Source of the DNA: Pseudomonadota bacterium
Lineage (GTDB): Bacteria > Myxococcota_A > Polyangia > Haliangiales > Haliangiaceae
Length of the DNA: 34,754 nt
Direction of reading: 5' to 3'
Assembly: GCA_023428295.1 (NCBI GenBank)
Contig: JAEYYV010000252.1
Location: forward strand, 1 to 34,754
A model generated the notes under the pieces. The model saw nothing but the letters and a program-made list of their open reading frames with translations, ran no database searches and had not been told where the DNA came from. Numbering within the stretch: the first letter of the stretch is position 1; each line of letters starts with the position of its first letter. This document shows, piece by piece, positions 9,245 through 17,329 of the stretch. The position numbers were made by a program, and so were the translations under genes.

Positions 9245-11278
9245 TCACGACGAGCACCGCTGACGTTGCAACGCTGGTAGCGACGCGAACTGCGGGTGTG
9301 CGAGCAGCTGGCGCTCGAGCTCCGCGTGCTGCTGGGCCGGCACGTCGGGCGCGAACTTCGCCGACGATCGCGACCGGCGCTCGAGCCACGCCGCGTCGAG
9401 CAAGCGATGCCGCGAGAACGGGTGTCCCTCGAGCGGACCGTCGAGCGTAAAGGCGATCGTCGTCGACTCCTTGGGGCCCGACGCCACGCCCTGCGCGCCC
9501 CAGAAGCCCGCGAGGAGCAGCGAGGTGCGAATCGCTGTCGACGCGGAGTACGTGAACAGCTCGCACGGGCGATCGAGGTGTGCTCGCAGCGCGCGAAACG
9601 CGTCGAGCGACCACATGCGCGTGTCGACCTTGGACGAGAACGGGTCGTAGAAGATGACGTCGGGGGCGCGCTCGCGCGAGAACGCCTGGAGGAAGTCTCC
9701 TTCGACGAGTCGCCAGCGCAGCGCGCCAGACTTGGACTCGTAGCGGCCATAGCGCGCGAGGATGTGAGGCGCGGGGTGGCGCAGGTGCGGGAACTCTTTC
9801 TGGTGCGCGAGCGCGAGGCGAAACGCGTCGACATCGTGCTCGAAGCTGACGAGCTCGACGTCGTGCGTTTCGGCGGCGCGGATCAGCGCCATCGCGTTGT
9901 GCGCGGCGCCGAGGCCCACGTCCCACACCACGAGCGGTGGCGTGGAGAGCAGCGCCGACTGCTGCACGTAGACGCGCTCGGCCTCTTCATCGGGCGCGTT
10001 CACCGAGTGCATCGTCTCACCCGAAGCTACGTGCGCGATCCACGAGTGGTCGCCGCGCGTGATCACGGAGAACGCGCCCAGCGTCGACGGGCGAGCGGGC
10101 TTTGCGCGCGGGCGCGGGCCCGGCGGGTTGTCCTCGTCGTCCATCGCGAGGCGCGTGCGCTGCGCGGTGTAGAACGCGGAGAACGTGTCGGCCGCGATCT
10201 CGGCGCGAATCGTGGCCATGAGCCTCGTGTAGAAGCGCAGGTTGTGATTCGCGAGGAGCTGCCAGCCGAGCGGCTCCTGCGCTTTGACGAGGTGGTGCAA
10301 GAACGATCGTGCGTACGTGGTGCACGCGGGGCAGGAGCAGTTCGCGTCGAGCGGTGCATCCGATGCGCGGTGCACGCCGCGGCGCAGATCGATGCGCCCG
10401 TGCGACGTGAACGCCTTGCCGTGCTGCGCCCAGGCGGTGGGCAGGATGCAATCGAACATGTCGACGCCGCGGTGCACGGCTTCGAGGATGTCGATCGGTG
10501 TGCCGACGCCCATCAGGTAGCGCGGGCGATCGGTGGGTAAGAGCTCGGTGACGAGCTCGGTGGTGTCCTCGCGCTCGGCGCGCGATTCTCCGACGGCGAG
10601 TCCGCCGATCGCGAAGCCGTCGAAGCCACGTGCAGCGGTGAACGAGGTCAGCGCGCGCGCCGACTCTCGACGGAGATCCGGGTAGCAGGCGCCTTGAACG
10701 ATCGCGAACAGCTGCTGCGGCGAGTCACCGCGCGCGGCGAGCGAGCGCGCAGCCCAGCGATGCGTGAGCTCCATCGCGGAGCGCGCGGCGGCGTGCGGGG
10801 ATGTGGAGTCGATGCATTGATCGAGGACCATCATGATGTCCGAGCCGATCGCGCGCTGCATCGCGATGGATCGCTCGGGCGTCAACAGGATCGGACCCGA
10901 CGCATTTCGATCGCGGAAGATCGCGCCGTCCTCGTGCATCGCGGATCCGTCGCGTTGGGCGAGCGAGAAGATCTGGAAGCCGCCGGAGTCGGTGAGGAAC
11001 GCGCCGGGCCACTTGGTCCACGCGTGCAGGCCGCCGATCCGCTCGAACAGCTCGGGGCCGGGGCGGACGAGCAGGTGATACGTGTTGGCGAGGAGGATCG
11101 GCGCGCCGAGCTCGCGGAGCTCGAGTAGCTGCGAGAGCGTTTGCGTGCGCACCGACCCGCGCGTTCCGACGGGCATGAACACCGGCGTGGCGACCTCGCC
11201 GTGCAGGGTGGTGAGAGTGCCGGTGCGCGCACGCGAGGCGGAGGCGGTCGCGAGGACACGGAAATGCGGCGCAATCAC
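9245..11278 (-). CDS. tgt: tRNA-guanine transglycosylase fused to MnmC2-like methyltransferase
   Basis: This is a 677-residue two-domain protein; ordinary TGT is about 375. Residues 1-375 are a bacterial TGT, which swaps G34 for preQ1 in GUN anticodons. Key residues are present: D97 (LTDSGGFQ), D153 (VLDQC), the GGLAVGE loop (225-231), nucleophile D276 (MFDC) and zinc ligands C314, C316, C319, H345. The usual LPTRxxRxG after the nucleophile reads LPTAWAQHG. A Pro/Arg linker (385-398) leads to a Rossmann methyltransferase. It has motif I VWDVGLGAAH (451-460), a downstream YDPFSSKVD and TYSASTAIR, as in the MnmC2/DUF752 domain that methylates nm5U34. Both activities act on tRNA position 34. The GTG start at 11278 has TACAAC 6 nt upstream. 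Confidence 0.88.
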   Translation of the reverse strand: MIAPHFRVLATASASRARTGTLTTLHGEVATPVFMPVGTRGSVRTQTLSQLLELRELGAPILLANTYHLLVRPGPELFERIGGLHAWTKWPGAFLTDSGGFQIFSLAQRDGSAMHEDGAIFRDRNASGPILLTPERSIAMQRAIGSDIMMVLDQCIDSTSPHAAARSAMELTHRWAARSLAARGDSPQQLFAIVQGACYPDLRRESARALTSFTAARGFDGFAIGGLAVGESRAEREDTTELVTELLPTDRPRYLMGVGTPIDILEAVHRGVDMFDCILPTAWAQHGKAFTSHGRIDLRRGVHRASDAPLDANCSCPACTTYARSFLHHLVKAQEPLGWQLLANHNLRFYTRLMATIRAEIAADTFSAFYTAQRTRLAMDDEDNPPGPRPRAKPARPSTLGAFSVITRGDHSWIAHVASGETMHSVNAPDEEAERVYVQQSALLSTPPLVVWDVGLGAAHNAMALIRAAETHDVELVSFEHDVDAFRLALAHQKEFPHLRHPAPHILARYGRYESKSGALRWRLVEGDFLQAFSRERAPDVIFYDPFSSKVDTRMWSLDAFRALRAHLDRPCELFTYSASTAIRTSLLLAGFWGAQGVASGPKESTTIAFTLDGPLEGHPFSRHRLLDAAWLERRSRSSAKFAPDVPAQQHAELERQLLAHPQFASLPALQRQRCSS

Positions 11279-11284
11279 CCGCGG

Positions 11285-11291
11285 GTTGTAT
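11285..11291. promoter_or_regulatory. overlapping divergent -10 boxes between tgt fusion and Lnb-like gene
   Basis: On the minus strand TACAAC (bases 11290-11285) lies 6 nt before GTG 11278. On the plus strand TTGTAT (11286-11291) lies 6 nt before ATG 11298. The two boxes overlap almost completely, and only 19 bp separate the start codons. Neither gene has a Shine-Dalgarno sequence. Confidence 0.45.
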
Positions 11292-11297
11292 CAGCTC

Positions 11298-12650
11298 ATG
11301 GCGACCAAACCATCACGCGGGATCCGCGGTCGGGGCTTGCGGAAATACAGGCGTCACAACAAACTCGGCCAGATGCTTCGCCGACCGCTTGTGGCACTGG
11401 CCATCCTCGTCGGGCTTTGCGCGACTGCGGGGGCGCAGCCCGGGCCCGCCACCGGTACGCGCAAGCCGCTGTCGCCCGAGGTCGAGAAGCTGATCAGCGA
11501 AAAGCCGATCATCAATCTCGTGACGATGGGCGTCGGTGGTCTCATCTGGGAACGCCACGGTCACATCGCGCTGTGCATCAGCTACGACGATCCGCGCGAG
11601 GACATGTGCTTCAACTACGGCATCGGTGACTTCCATCATCCGCTGCGGATGGGATGGGGCTTCTTTCGCGCGAACGGCGCGTTCTGGGTCGGCGAGCAGC
11701 GCCCGCAGACGATGCTGTCGATCTACACCAACGCGGATCGCACGATCTGGGTGCAGCCGCTACCGCTGACCAAAGAGCAGAAGGACGAGGTCCTCGCGAA
11801 GCTCAAGTTCGACGTTCGCGAGGAGAACAAGCACTACTCGTACGATCACCTCTGGGACAACTGCACCACGCGCGTCCGCGACATCATCGACAACGCCACC
11901 GACGGTGCGCTGCGCAAGATGCCCAACAAGACCGACGGGCGCACGTTCCGCGAGCTCGCGCGCGAAGGCTTCTACGGTCTTCCGAGCTCGTGGATCCCGC
12001 TGATCTTGACGGACATCTCGATGGGGCGCGTCAGCGATCAAGTGCCGAACTACTACGAGCGCATGTTCCTGCCGGACTACATGCGCGAGGCGGTGACGGA
12101 GCTGTGGGGCATCGAGCCGATGGTGCTCTATCAGCGCCAGGGACCGTATGCGGTCAAAGAGATCGAGAAGCACCTCGCCGACGGTGACCTCACGCCGGAG
12201 AAGAAGGCGCAGCTGCAAAATCGCCTCGACGAGTTGCACTCCGAGCCGAGCGGTCGCCTCTACATCGCGCTCCTCGCGCTGTTGCTCACGTCGCCGGTGT
12301 GGCTCACGCGCCTGCTCGGACGGTTCCAGCGCGTCGGGCTCGCGGTCGCGGTGATTCCGCCCGTGCTACTCGGAACGATCTATTGGTTCCTCGCGATCGT
12401 GTCGCCGCTGCCGTACGTGCGCTGGAACGAGACGTGTCTGTGCCTCATGCCGTTTGACCTCGCGCTCTTGCTGTTGAGCGGCGAGCGCAAGCAGAAGTAC
12501 GCGCGCTACCGGACGATCATGCTGTTGCTCGTCGCGGCGCTGTTGCTCGTGAACGTGCTCAAGGCGCCGATCTGGACGGTCTGGCTGTGGGCGATCATTC
12601 CCAACGCCGTCGTCGCGTTCATGCCGCTGTCGCTGAAGAAGCAGGCTTAA
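11298..12650 (+). CDS. Lnb-like (DUF4105) integral membrane protein
   Basis: The 450-residue protein has a basic N-region, one export/membrane segment (about 28-46), a periplasmic domain, and C-terminal hydrophobic segments at about 320-340, 346-370, 383-393 and 405-441. The periplasmic domain fits PF13387 (DUF4105), which I recall as the N-terminal domain of Lnb, the lipoprotein N-acyltransferase of Bacteroides. It has RHGHIAL (86-92), an FNYGIGDF segment (105-112) and YDHLWDNCTTRVRD (182-195). C189 and H89 are the likely catalytic pair. The C-terminal segment with the polar motif VRWNETC also fits Lnb-type proteins. A role in lipoprotein acylation would suit the many lipoproteins here but is inferred. 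The start at 11298 follows the -10 geometry; 11373 is a plausible alternative. Confidence 0.75.
   Translation: MATKPSRGIRGRGLRKYRRHNKLGQMLRRPLVALAILVGLCATAGAQPGPATGTRKPLSPEVEKLISEKPIINLVTMGVGGLIWERHGHIALCISYDDPREDMCFNYGIGDFHHPLRMGWGFFRANGAFWVGEQRPQTMLSIYTNADRTIWVQPLPLTKEQKDEVLAKLKFDVREENKHYSYDHLWDNCTTRVRDIIDNATDGALRKMPNKTDGRTFRELAREGFYGLPSSWIPLILTDISMGRVSDQVPNYYERMFLPDYMREAVTELWGIEPMVLYQRQGPYAVKEIEKHLADGDLTPEKKAQLQNRLDELHSEPSGRLYIALLALLLTSPVWLTRLLGRFQRVGLAVAVIPPVLLGTIYWFLAIVSPLPYVRWNETCLCLMPFDLALLLLSGERKQKYARYRTIMLLLVAALLLVNVLKAPIWTVWLWAIIPNAVVAFMPLSLKKQA
12647..12650. other. second shared palindromic stop TTAA
   Basis: The plus-strand TAA (12648-12650) of the Lnb-like gene and the minus-strand TAA (12647-12649) of the lipase-like gene overlap in TTAA, as at 5932-5935. 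Confidence 0.9.
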
Positions 12651-14617
12651 GGACACGCCGCGGTCTCGGCCGCGGGGGCGAACACCGTCGGAGCGCCGTC
12701 GCGAATGTACGTCGCGAGGAAGCAGCTGTACTGGTAGCGAACGGCGGGGAGCTGGCGATAGATCTGGTGTCCGTCGGCAACTCCGCCATCGGCGTACTGG
12801 ACGACGACGCTCGTGGTGCGCGTGCCCGGATTCTGCCGATTCTCGCGCACGGGATACTCGAGCATTCCCTCGAGGCCCTGCACCGCGAGCGCTTCTTGCG
12901 TTCCGGGCCAGATCTCGTCGCCCGCTTCGGAGTTGCCGTACGCGAGCGCGGCGGCGTCGAGGATCGTCTCGGGGAAGTAGCGATCGCCTTGGCCGATCGG
13001 TTGATACACGTGGCGCTCGGGGAAGCCGTCGAGCGGACGCTGCGCGAGGCGCGCCATCGACGCGCCAGGCTCCGCGACTTCCCAGCCGATGCCGAGGAGG
13101 CCGAGCACCGGATGCATGAACGTGAGCGTGTCACCGTCGATACCGAGGATTCCGGCGAGCAGCTGATCGGCGTTGGCGACGAGCTCGGTGTCGAGGATGA
13201 ACACGTTCCAGAAGCCGCCCGCGCCGAACGGCGTGAGCGCACCGAAGCGGGGCTCGACGGCGCCGATCATGTTCGTGTACATGCCGCCCATCGAGTGACC
13301 ACCGAGCGTGAGCGTGTCGGGATCGAAGAGGCCGCCAGCGCCCGGGACCGTCGCGCCGCAGTCCGCGAGCATCGCCGGCGTGATGCGCAGCGCGAGGAGT
13401 GCGTCGAGGAGCAAGCGCTGCTCGATCACACCTTGCTGGAACGTGTACGGCATCGCGGCGAGGTTGTTGAAGTTCAGATACGCCTGCGGGTCGGCACCCG
13501 GCATACGCTCGGGGTTCACGGGCATCGCGGTCGCTGCGGCGGCGATACCGCGACGGCCGACGACAACGCCGGGACCTTCGCCGGGCATCGGGCCCGACTC
13601 GGGCGTCGTGTTGAAGCCTTCGTCGACGAGATCGAACGACGCGCCACCCGAGCCATGCACGTACTGCCACAGCGGCCATCCGGTGGGCGGCATCGCGCCC
13701 TTGGGGATCGTGATGCGAATCGGCACGTCGATGCTGCCTTGCTGGATCGGTGTGCCACTCGCATCGAGGATGAAGCGACCCTGCGTGGAGTACGGCTGCT
13801 CGCCTTGTTGAAACACGGGCATCGTGACGGTGCCCGCGAGCACGCACACGTCGGGATGGTTCACGCCGTGCTCCGTATCGAGGGCGAGGCCATCGATCGT
13901 CACGTCGTGTGCAGCGCGAACCGCTTCGGTGCGCGCGCGCATCATCGCGATCTCGTCGCCGGTCGTGAACACGGTCGCGACGAGCAGATCCTTGTCGGCG
14001 ACGTGGAGCTCGTCGAGCGCGCTCCAGAGCGGCGCGTAGAGCGCCTTTGCCTTCGCGTCGCCGCCACCGCGCACGAGCTCGGCAAAGGCCGGCGGCGTCG
14101 ACACGCCGGGTGCGAACGACGTGCGCAGCACGAACGCGTAGCGCGTGTTCGCGCGCAGCACGACGCCGGGGCGCGGCGCGAGTGACACGAGTCCTTCACC
14201 GGCGAACGCATCCACGGGCAGCGTCTGCGCGACGAGCGGATACAGCGCGCCGCGCTCGCCGGAGCTCTCGTCGATATCGACGAGCAATGCACTGCTCGAC
14301 GGATCCGCGGCGATCAGCTGATCCTTCGCGTGCTGCGGAACGACGCCCGTGAAGCGGAACCACGCGATCGGCATCGTGGGAAAGCCCGCGTGCTCCTCGG
14401 CGCTGGAGAGCAGATCGCGCACGATCGGCAGGTTGCGCTTGTTGGGGAACGTCGAGAGATCGATGCGCCCGTCGGACTTCAGGCGCAGGTCCGACGGAAA
14501 CGGCATCGCGAACAGCTCGTCACCGCCCGAGAGATCGAAGGCGATCGTGTTGGCCAGCGGCTCGTCGTCGGTACAGCCGCCGAGCATCACGAACAACGCG
14601 AACGAAGCGAAGCGCAT
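12647..14617 (-). CDS. second VolA/Pla-1-like lipoprotein hydrolase
   Basis: The ATG at 14617 (MRFASFALFVMLGGC) gives a short signal peptide with lipobox MLGGC and 656 residues; 14623 adds two residues. The N-terminal domain has AMPFPSDLRLKSDGRIDL, close to the PFPNDLLF-x-DGTL motif I associate with VolA/Pla-1 surface lipases. It aligns in order with the paralogue at 50-2023 (PFPS, VDIDES/IDLDTGD, RYAFVLRTS/HYAVAIKKT, DLLVATVFTT/DLVVAWDFHT). The hydrolase domain has HGSGG (oxyanion) and the nucleophile elbow GGHSMGG. A DGHQIYRQ near the C-terminus may supply the catalytic histidine. It is predicted to be a surface-anchored esterase or lipase of unknown substrate. Cysteines near the C-terminus (YSCF, TAAC) may pair. 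The GATATT just upstream is a weak -10 candidate. Confidence 0.75.
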   Translation of the reverse strand: MRFASFALFVMLGGCTDDEPLANTIAFDLSGGDELFAMPFPSDLRLKSDGRIDLSTFPNKRNLPIVRDLLSSAEEHAGFPTMPIAWFRFTGVVPQHAKDQLIAADPSSSALLVDIDESSGERGALYPLVAQTLPVDAFAGEGLVSLAPRPGVVLRANTRYAFVLRTSFAPGVSTPPAFAELVRGGGDAKAKALYAPLWSALDELHVADKDLLVATVFTTGDEIAMMRARTEAVRAAHDVTIDGLALDTEHGVNHPDVCVLAGTVTMPVFQQGEQPYSTQGRFILDASGTPIQQGSIDVPIRITIPKGAMPPTGWPLWQYVHGSGGASFDLVDEGFNTTPESGPMPGEGPGVVVGRRGIAAAATAMPVNPERMPGADPQAYLNFNNLAAMPYTFQQGVIEQRLLLDALLALRITPAMLADCGATVPGAGGLFDPDTLTLGGHSMGGMYTNMIGAVEPRFGALTPFGAGGFWNVFILDTELVANADQLLAGILGIDGDTLTFMHPVLGLLGIGWEVAEPGASMARLAQRPLDGFPERHVYQPIGQGDRYFPETILDAAALAYGNSEAGDEIWPGTQEALAVQGLEGMLEYPVRENRQNPGTRTTSVVVQYADGGVADGHQIYRQLPAVRYQYSCFLATYIRDGAPTVFAPAAETAACP

Positions 14618-14647
14618 GGCCATCAATATCGCGCGGATCACCGACGA

Positions 14648-14694
14648 CGAATCGTTAGATTCGGCCAGCTTGCATGGCTACTGCAGCAGCCATG
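14648..14694. promoter_or_regulatory. two hairpins in the gap between minus-strand genes
   Basis: CGAATC-GTTA-GATTCG (14648-14663) is a perfect 6-bp stem with a 4-nt loop. CATGGCT (14673-14679) pairs with AGCCATG (14688-14694) around ACTGCAGC. They lie between the stop at 14702 and the start at 14617. Neither has a T-tract on the minus strand, so they may be an operator or leader structure rather than a terminator. Confidence 0.35.
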
Positions 14695-14701
14695 GCGCGA
14701 A

Positions 14702-15793
14702 CTATCGGGGCATCGCGAACACGTCGGTGCCGAGTGCGCCGCCGTCCCAGTAGGCGAGCATCGCGTAGTCGCGCGACCACGTGATCGCCGCCTCGGACAG
14801 GCCCGGTGCGCCGTGCCACGTGCGGCCGCCGGTGCCGGACTTCGAGAGCATGCGCTCCACGACGGGACCCTCCTCGGTCATGAACGACGCGAGGTACGCG
14901 CGGTCGCCGGCGGCGGCGAGCTGTACGCGCGTGTCACGCGTGGCGTAGCCGAGCTTCTTGGTCCACGTGGTCTTGCCGCGCAGGTTGAACGCGACGAGGC
15001 TCGCCGCTCCGTCGCGCGCGCGCATCGCCATCACGCAGCCGTCCTTCTGGCACGCGATGTCCATGATCTCGTCGCGCGGATCGATCGGCGCGCGCGTCTG
15101 CACGCCGCCGCACTCCTTCTTCGAGCACATGTAGATGTACGTCTTGGCCTCGATGCGAAAGGTCAGCGCGACGTAATCGTTGGCCGACGTGATCGCACAC
15201 CAGGTCATGCGCGCGGCGATGTCCGCGTCGAGCGCGATCGCCGAGGTCTCGATCGCGCCGACATCGGCGGTGCCCTGCTGCGTCGGGCCATGCACGAACC
15301 AGAACTTCTCGTCGCGCTCTTCGAGCCACCCCACCGCCCAGCGATGATCGTTGGAGGCGACGCCGTAGCACACGTTCCGGACCGACGTGCCGAACGTCTG
15401 CGAGCGTCCGAGCGTGCCGTCCTTCTCGATCTTCGCGACGTGCATCTTCTTGCTCTGCAGCCACACCACGCCCGCACCGATCGACATACCGATCGCGCGC
15501 GTTTCGGTCACGGTGGGAATCGCCGAGCGCTTGCGGCGCTTGCCGTCGCGATCGAGCTCGACGAGGTGGCGATCGCCCGCCGCTTCCAGCACCGCGAAGC
15601 CATCGCGCAAGACGGCGGCTTGGAGCGGTGGCCCCTTGGTCATGACCTCGGCGGAGTCCGTCGTGCGTCCACGCGACAGCAGCACGAGCGTGACGAGCGG
15701 GACGACCACGATCGCGAGCAGCGCCGGCCGACGGCGCACGTGCAACGCGACGAGATACGCGAGCAGACCGAGAAGGGAACGCGGGCGAGCCAT
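14702..15793 (-). CDS. membrane-anchored periplasmic protein of unknown function
   Basis: Starting at ATG 15793 gives 363 residues. The longer in-frame extension to 16168 overlaps the hemerythrin gene antisense and is rejected. The N-terminus has a basic, hydrophobic start (RSLLGLLAYLVALHVRRRP) and a strong membrane segment at about 24-40 (LLAIVVVPLVTLVLLS). The rest is probably periplasmic. It alternates short beta strands with Trp/Asp-containing turns (GVVWLQSKKMHVAKIEKDG, WAVGWLEERDEKFWFVHGP, YAMLAYWDGG), which suggests a beta-propeller. Cysteine pairs such as MCSKKEC and CQKDGC could be disulfide-bonded. I recognise no catalytic motif. A TATCGT box lies 7 nt before the ATG. The gap to the divergent gene is 48 bp. 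Confidence 0.7.
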   Translation of the reverse strand: MARPRSLLGLLAYLVALHVRRRPALLAIVVVPLVTLVLLSRGRTTDSAEVMTKGPPLQAAVLRDGFAVLEAAGDRHLVELDRDGKRRKRSAIPTVTETRAIGMSIGAGVVWLQSKKMHVAKIEKDGTLGRSQTFGTSVRNVCYGVASNDHRWAVGWLEERDEKFWFVHGPTQQGTADVGAIETSAIALDADIAARMTWCAITSANDYVALTFRIEAKTYIYMCSKKECGGVQTRAPIDPRDEIMDIACQKDGCVMAMRARDGAASLVAFNLRGKTTWTKKLGYATRDTRVQLAAAGDRAYLASFMTEEGPVVERMLSKSGTGGRTWHGAPGLSEAAITWSRDYAMLAYWDGGALGTDVFAMPR

Positions 15794-15800
15794 GTGGGTG

Positions 15801-15806
15801 ACGATA
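15801..15806 (-). promoter_or_regulatory. -10 box TATCGT, 7 nt before ATG 15793
   Basis: The minus strand reads TATCGT-CACCCAC-ATG, with no Shine-Dalgarno sequence. The start was fixed independently as the first methionine before the membrane segments. Confidence 0.55.
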
Positions 15807-15841
15807 GTCGAGATGGCACGTGCGCTGCACCTGCCGCTCGC

Positions 15842-16351
15842 ATGCAACGCATCTCCGACGCCCTCGAGCTCCTCACCGCGCAGCACGACGAGATCGAAGC
15901 GCTGATCAGCGAGATCGCCGACACCGTCAATCCCGATCGCCGCAGTCAGGCGATCACCGAGCTCGCCGACCGCATCACGGTTCACCTCGCGGCCGAGCAG
16001 GTCCTGTTCTATCCGGCGGTGTCGACGCTCTTGACCCGAGAGGTCCACACGGAGCTCATCGCCGAGCACTCCGAGATCAAGCGGGTCCTCGCCGACATCC
16101 TCTGGCTCGAGCCGGGCACGCAGCAAGATCGAAAGCTGTCCGCGCTCAAGGCGCTCATCGATTGCCACGCGACGTGGCAGGAGCGCGAGCTGTTCGAGAC
16201 CGTCGCCGAGCAGCGCTCTGCCGAGGAGCTGTCCGAGCTGGGCTCCGAGATCACGAGCTGGGTCGACAGCATCGTCGACGCATCGACCAACGCGCGCGTG
16301 GCGTCGGCAGCGTCGGGGCAGTCGATCTCCGAGACGTCGGTCGCCGCGTAA
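15842..16351 (+). CDS. hemerythrin-like HHE-domain protein
   Basis: This 169-residue helical protein fits the hemerythrin/HHE cation-binding fold. Candidate di-iron ligands are spaced on successive helices: H15 (TAQHDEIEAL), H48 and E52 (VHLAAEQVLFYP), H76 (AEHSEIKRVL), H109 and E114 or E116 (CHATWQERELFET). It could sense or store oxygen or handle iron or nitric oxide; the sequence does not decide. The C-terminal 30 residues are Ser/Ala-rich and probably disordered. The ATG at 15842 begins directly at the first helix. It has no signal peptide, so it is cytoplasmic. The methyltransferase gene follows after 34 bp. Confidence 0.8.
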   Translation: MQRISDALELLTAQHDEIEALISEIADTVNPDRRSQAITELADRITVHLAAEQVLFYPAVSTLLTREVHTELIAEHSEIKRVLADILWLEPGTQQDRKLSALKALIDCHATWQERELFETVAEQRSAEELSELGSEITSWVDSIVDASTNARVASAASGQSISETSVAA

Positions 16352-16373
16352 CCGCGTGCGCCAGCGCTCGCCG

Positions 16374-16379
16374 TAGCGC
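16374..16379 (+). promoter_or_regulatory. -10-like TAGCGC, 6 nt before GTG 16386
   Basis: TAGCGC-GTCCAC-GTG has the same spacing as the leaderless promoters elsewhere here, but the last base is C rather than T. The start codon choice depends partly on this box. Confidence 0.35.
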
Positions 16380-16385
16380 GTCCAC

Positions 16386-17318
16386 GTGCGCCCGTGGCAC
16401 GGTGGGCTCGTGACGTCGTTCGGCCGCGAGCCGTTGCTCGAGATCCTGCGCTGGTTTCGATCCGCGCTGGCATCCGGTCAGACCTCGTTCGAGCTCACCG
16501 TGCTCGATCCCGATCGAGGGCGCGGCCTCTACGCCGGCGAGCAGGTCGGCGACCGCATCCATCGACCGTATCGGGTGTGGCTCGACCTCGCCGACCGGCT
16601 CGGCCTACGGATGCTCACTCCGAGCCGCCGTGACCACGAGTTGGTCACGCTGCGCTTCGAGAAGCTCGATGCGCGCGAGCGACTCCGGCCGGCGGGCGAC
16701 GCGACGGAGCGGTACGGCGCGGACTCGCCGTTCGCGCGAATCTCCAAGGACGAGGAGCCCGGCTTTGTCCTCGATCTCGCCGACGCGATCGAGCGGACCC
16801 GGCTCGGCGCTGGCGCACGGGTGCTCGACCTCGGCGTCAACACCGGAGACGAGATCGCGTTGATGCGAGAGCTCGGTCTTCGCGACGCGGAGTTCGTGGG
16901 CGTCGATCACAGCGAGTCCGCGATCGCACAGGCACGCGCTCGCTTTCCCGACGTCACGTTCCTCGTCGCGGATCTGAACGCGCTCGAGTCGCTCGGCCTC
17001 GGCCGCTTCGATCTCGTGATCTCGATCGGCACGCTGCAGTCACCCGGCGTGGACGATCGCGAGATCGTGCGACGCGTGGTGCAGCAGCATCTCGCGCCGA
17101 ACGGCAGCGTGATCCTGGGGTTACCGAACTGCCGCTACGTCGACGGCGAGCTCGAGCACGGTACGCGCGTGAAGAACTTCCGCCAGCCCGAGCTCGGCCT
17201 CCTCGTGCGCGACGTGACGTACTACCGGCGGTACCTGCACCAGCATCGCAAGCAGGTCTTCGTGACGGGACATCATTATGTCCTCGTCACCGCTGTACCC
17301 GCTGGCGCCGACGGCTAG
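16386..17318 (+). CDS. class I SAM-dependent methyltransferase
   Basis: The 310-residue protein has an N-terminal domain of about 130 residues followed by a Rossmann methyltransferase domain. Motif I is VLDLGVNTGDE. Motif II is VGVDHSESAIAQAR, with an acidic residue for the SAM ribose. Motif III is VTFLVADLN, and motif IV is FDLVISIGTLQS. A small substrate-side insert follows (NCRYVDGELEHG). The substrate is not evident. Translation starts at GTG 16386 or at GTG 16410 (VTSFGREPLLEIL); the first has a TAGCGC box at 6 nt. The stop TAG (17316-17318) is embedded in the -10 box of the next gene. Confidence 0.75.
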   Translation: MRPWHGGLVTSFGREPLLEILRWFRSALASGQTSFELTVLDPDRGRGLYAGEQVGDRIHRPYRVWLDLADRLGLRMLTPSRRDHELVTLRFEKLDARERLRPAGDATERYGADSPFARISKDEEPGFVLDLADAIERTRLGAGARVLDLGVNTGDEIALMRELGLRDAEFVGVDHSESAIAQARARFPDVTFLVADLNALESLGLGRFDLVISIGTLQSPGVDDREIVRRVVQQHLAPNGSVILGLPNCRYVDGELEHGTRVKNFRQPELGLLVRDVTYYRRYLHQHRKQVFVTGHHYVLVTAVPAGADG

Positions 17319-17321
17319 AGT
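17316..17321 (+). promoter_or_regulatory. -10 box TAGAGT, 8 nt before MFS ATG
   Basis: TAGAGT-CGCCGCGA-ATG. The box includes the TAG stop of the preceding gene. It shares TAGRGTCGCCGC with the box before the gene at 23955. Confidence 0.55.
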
Positions 17322-17329
17322 CGCCGCGA

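Noticed and set aside
12587..14185. 532-codon plus-strand frame
   Set aside because: It is antisense to the lipase-like lipoprotein, which has a lipobox and GxSxG. No motif is present.
14330..15841. long N-terminal extension of the hemerythrin-like frame
   Set aside because: It is antisense to two well-supported minus-strand genes; only the part from 15842 has a recognisable fold.
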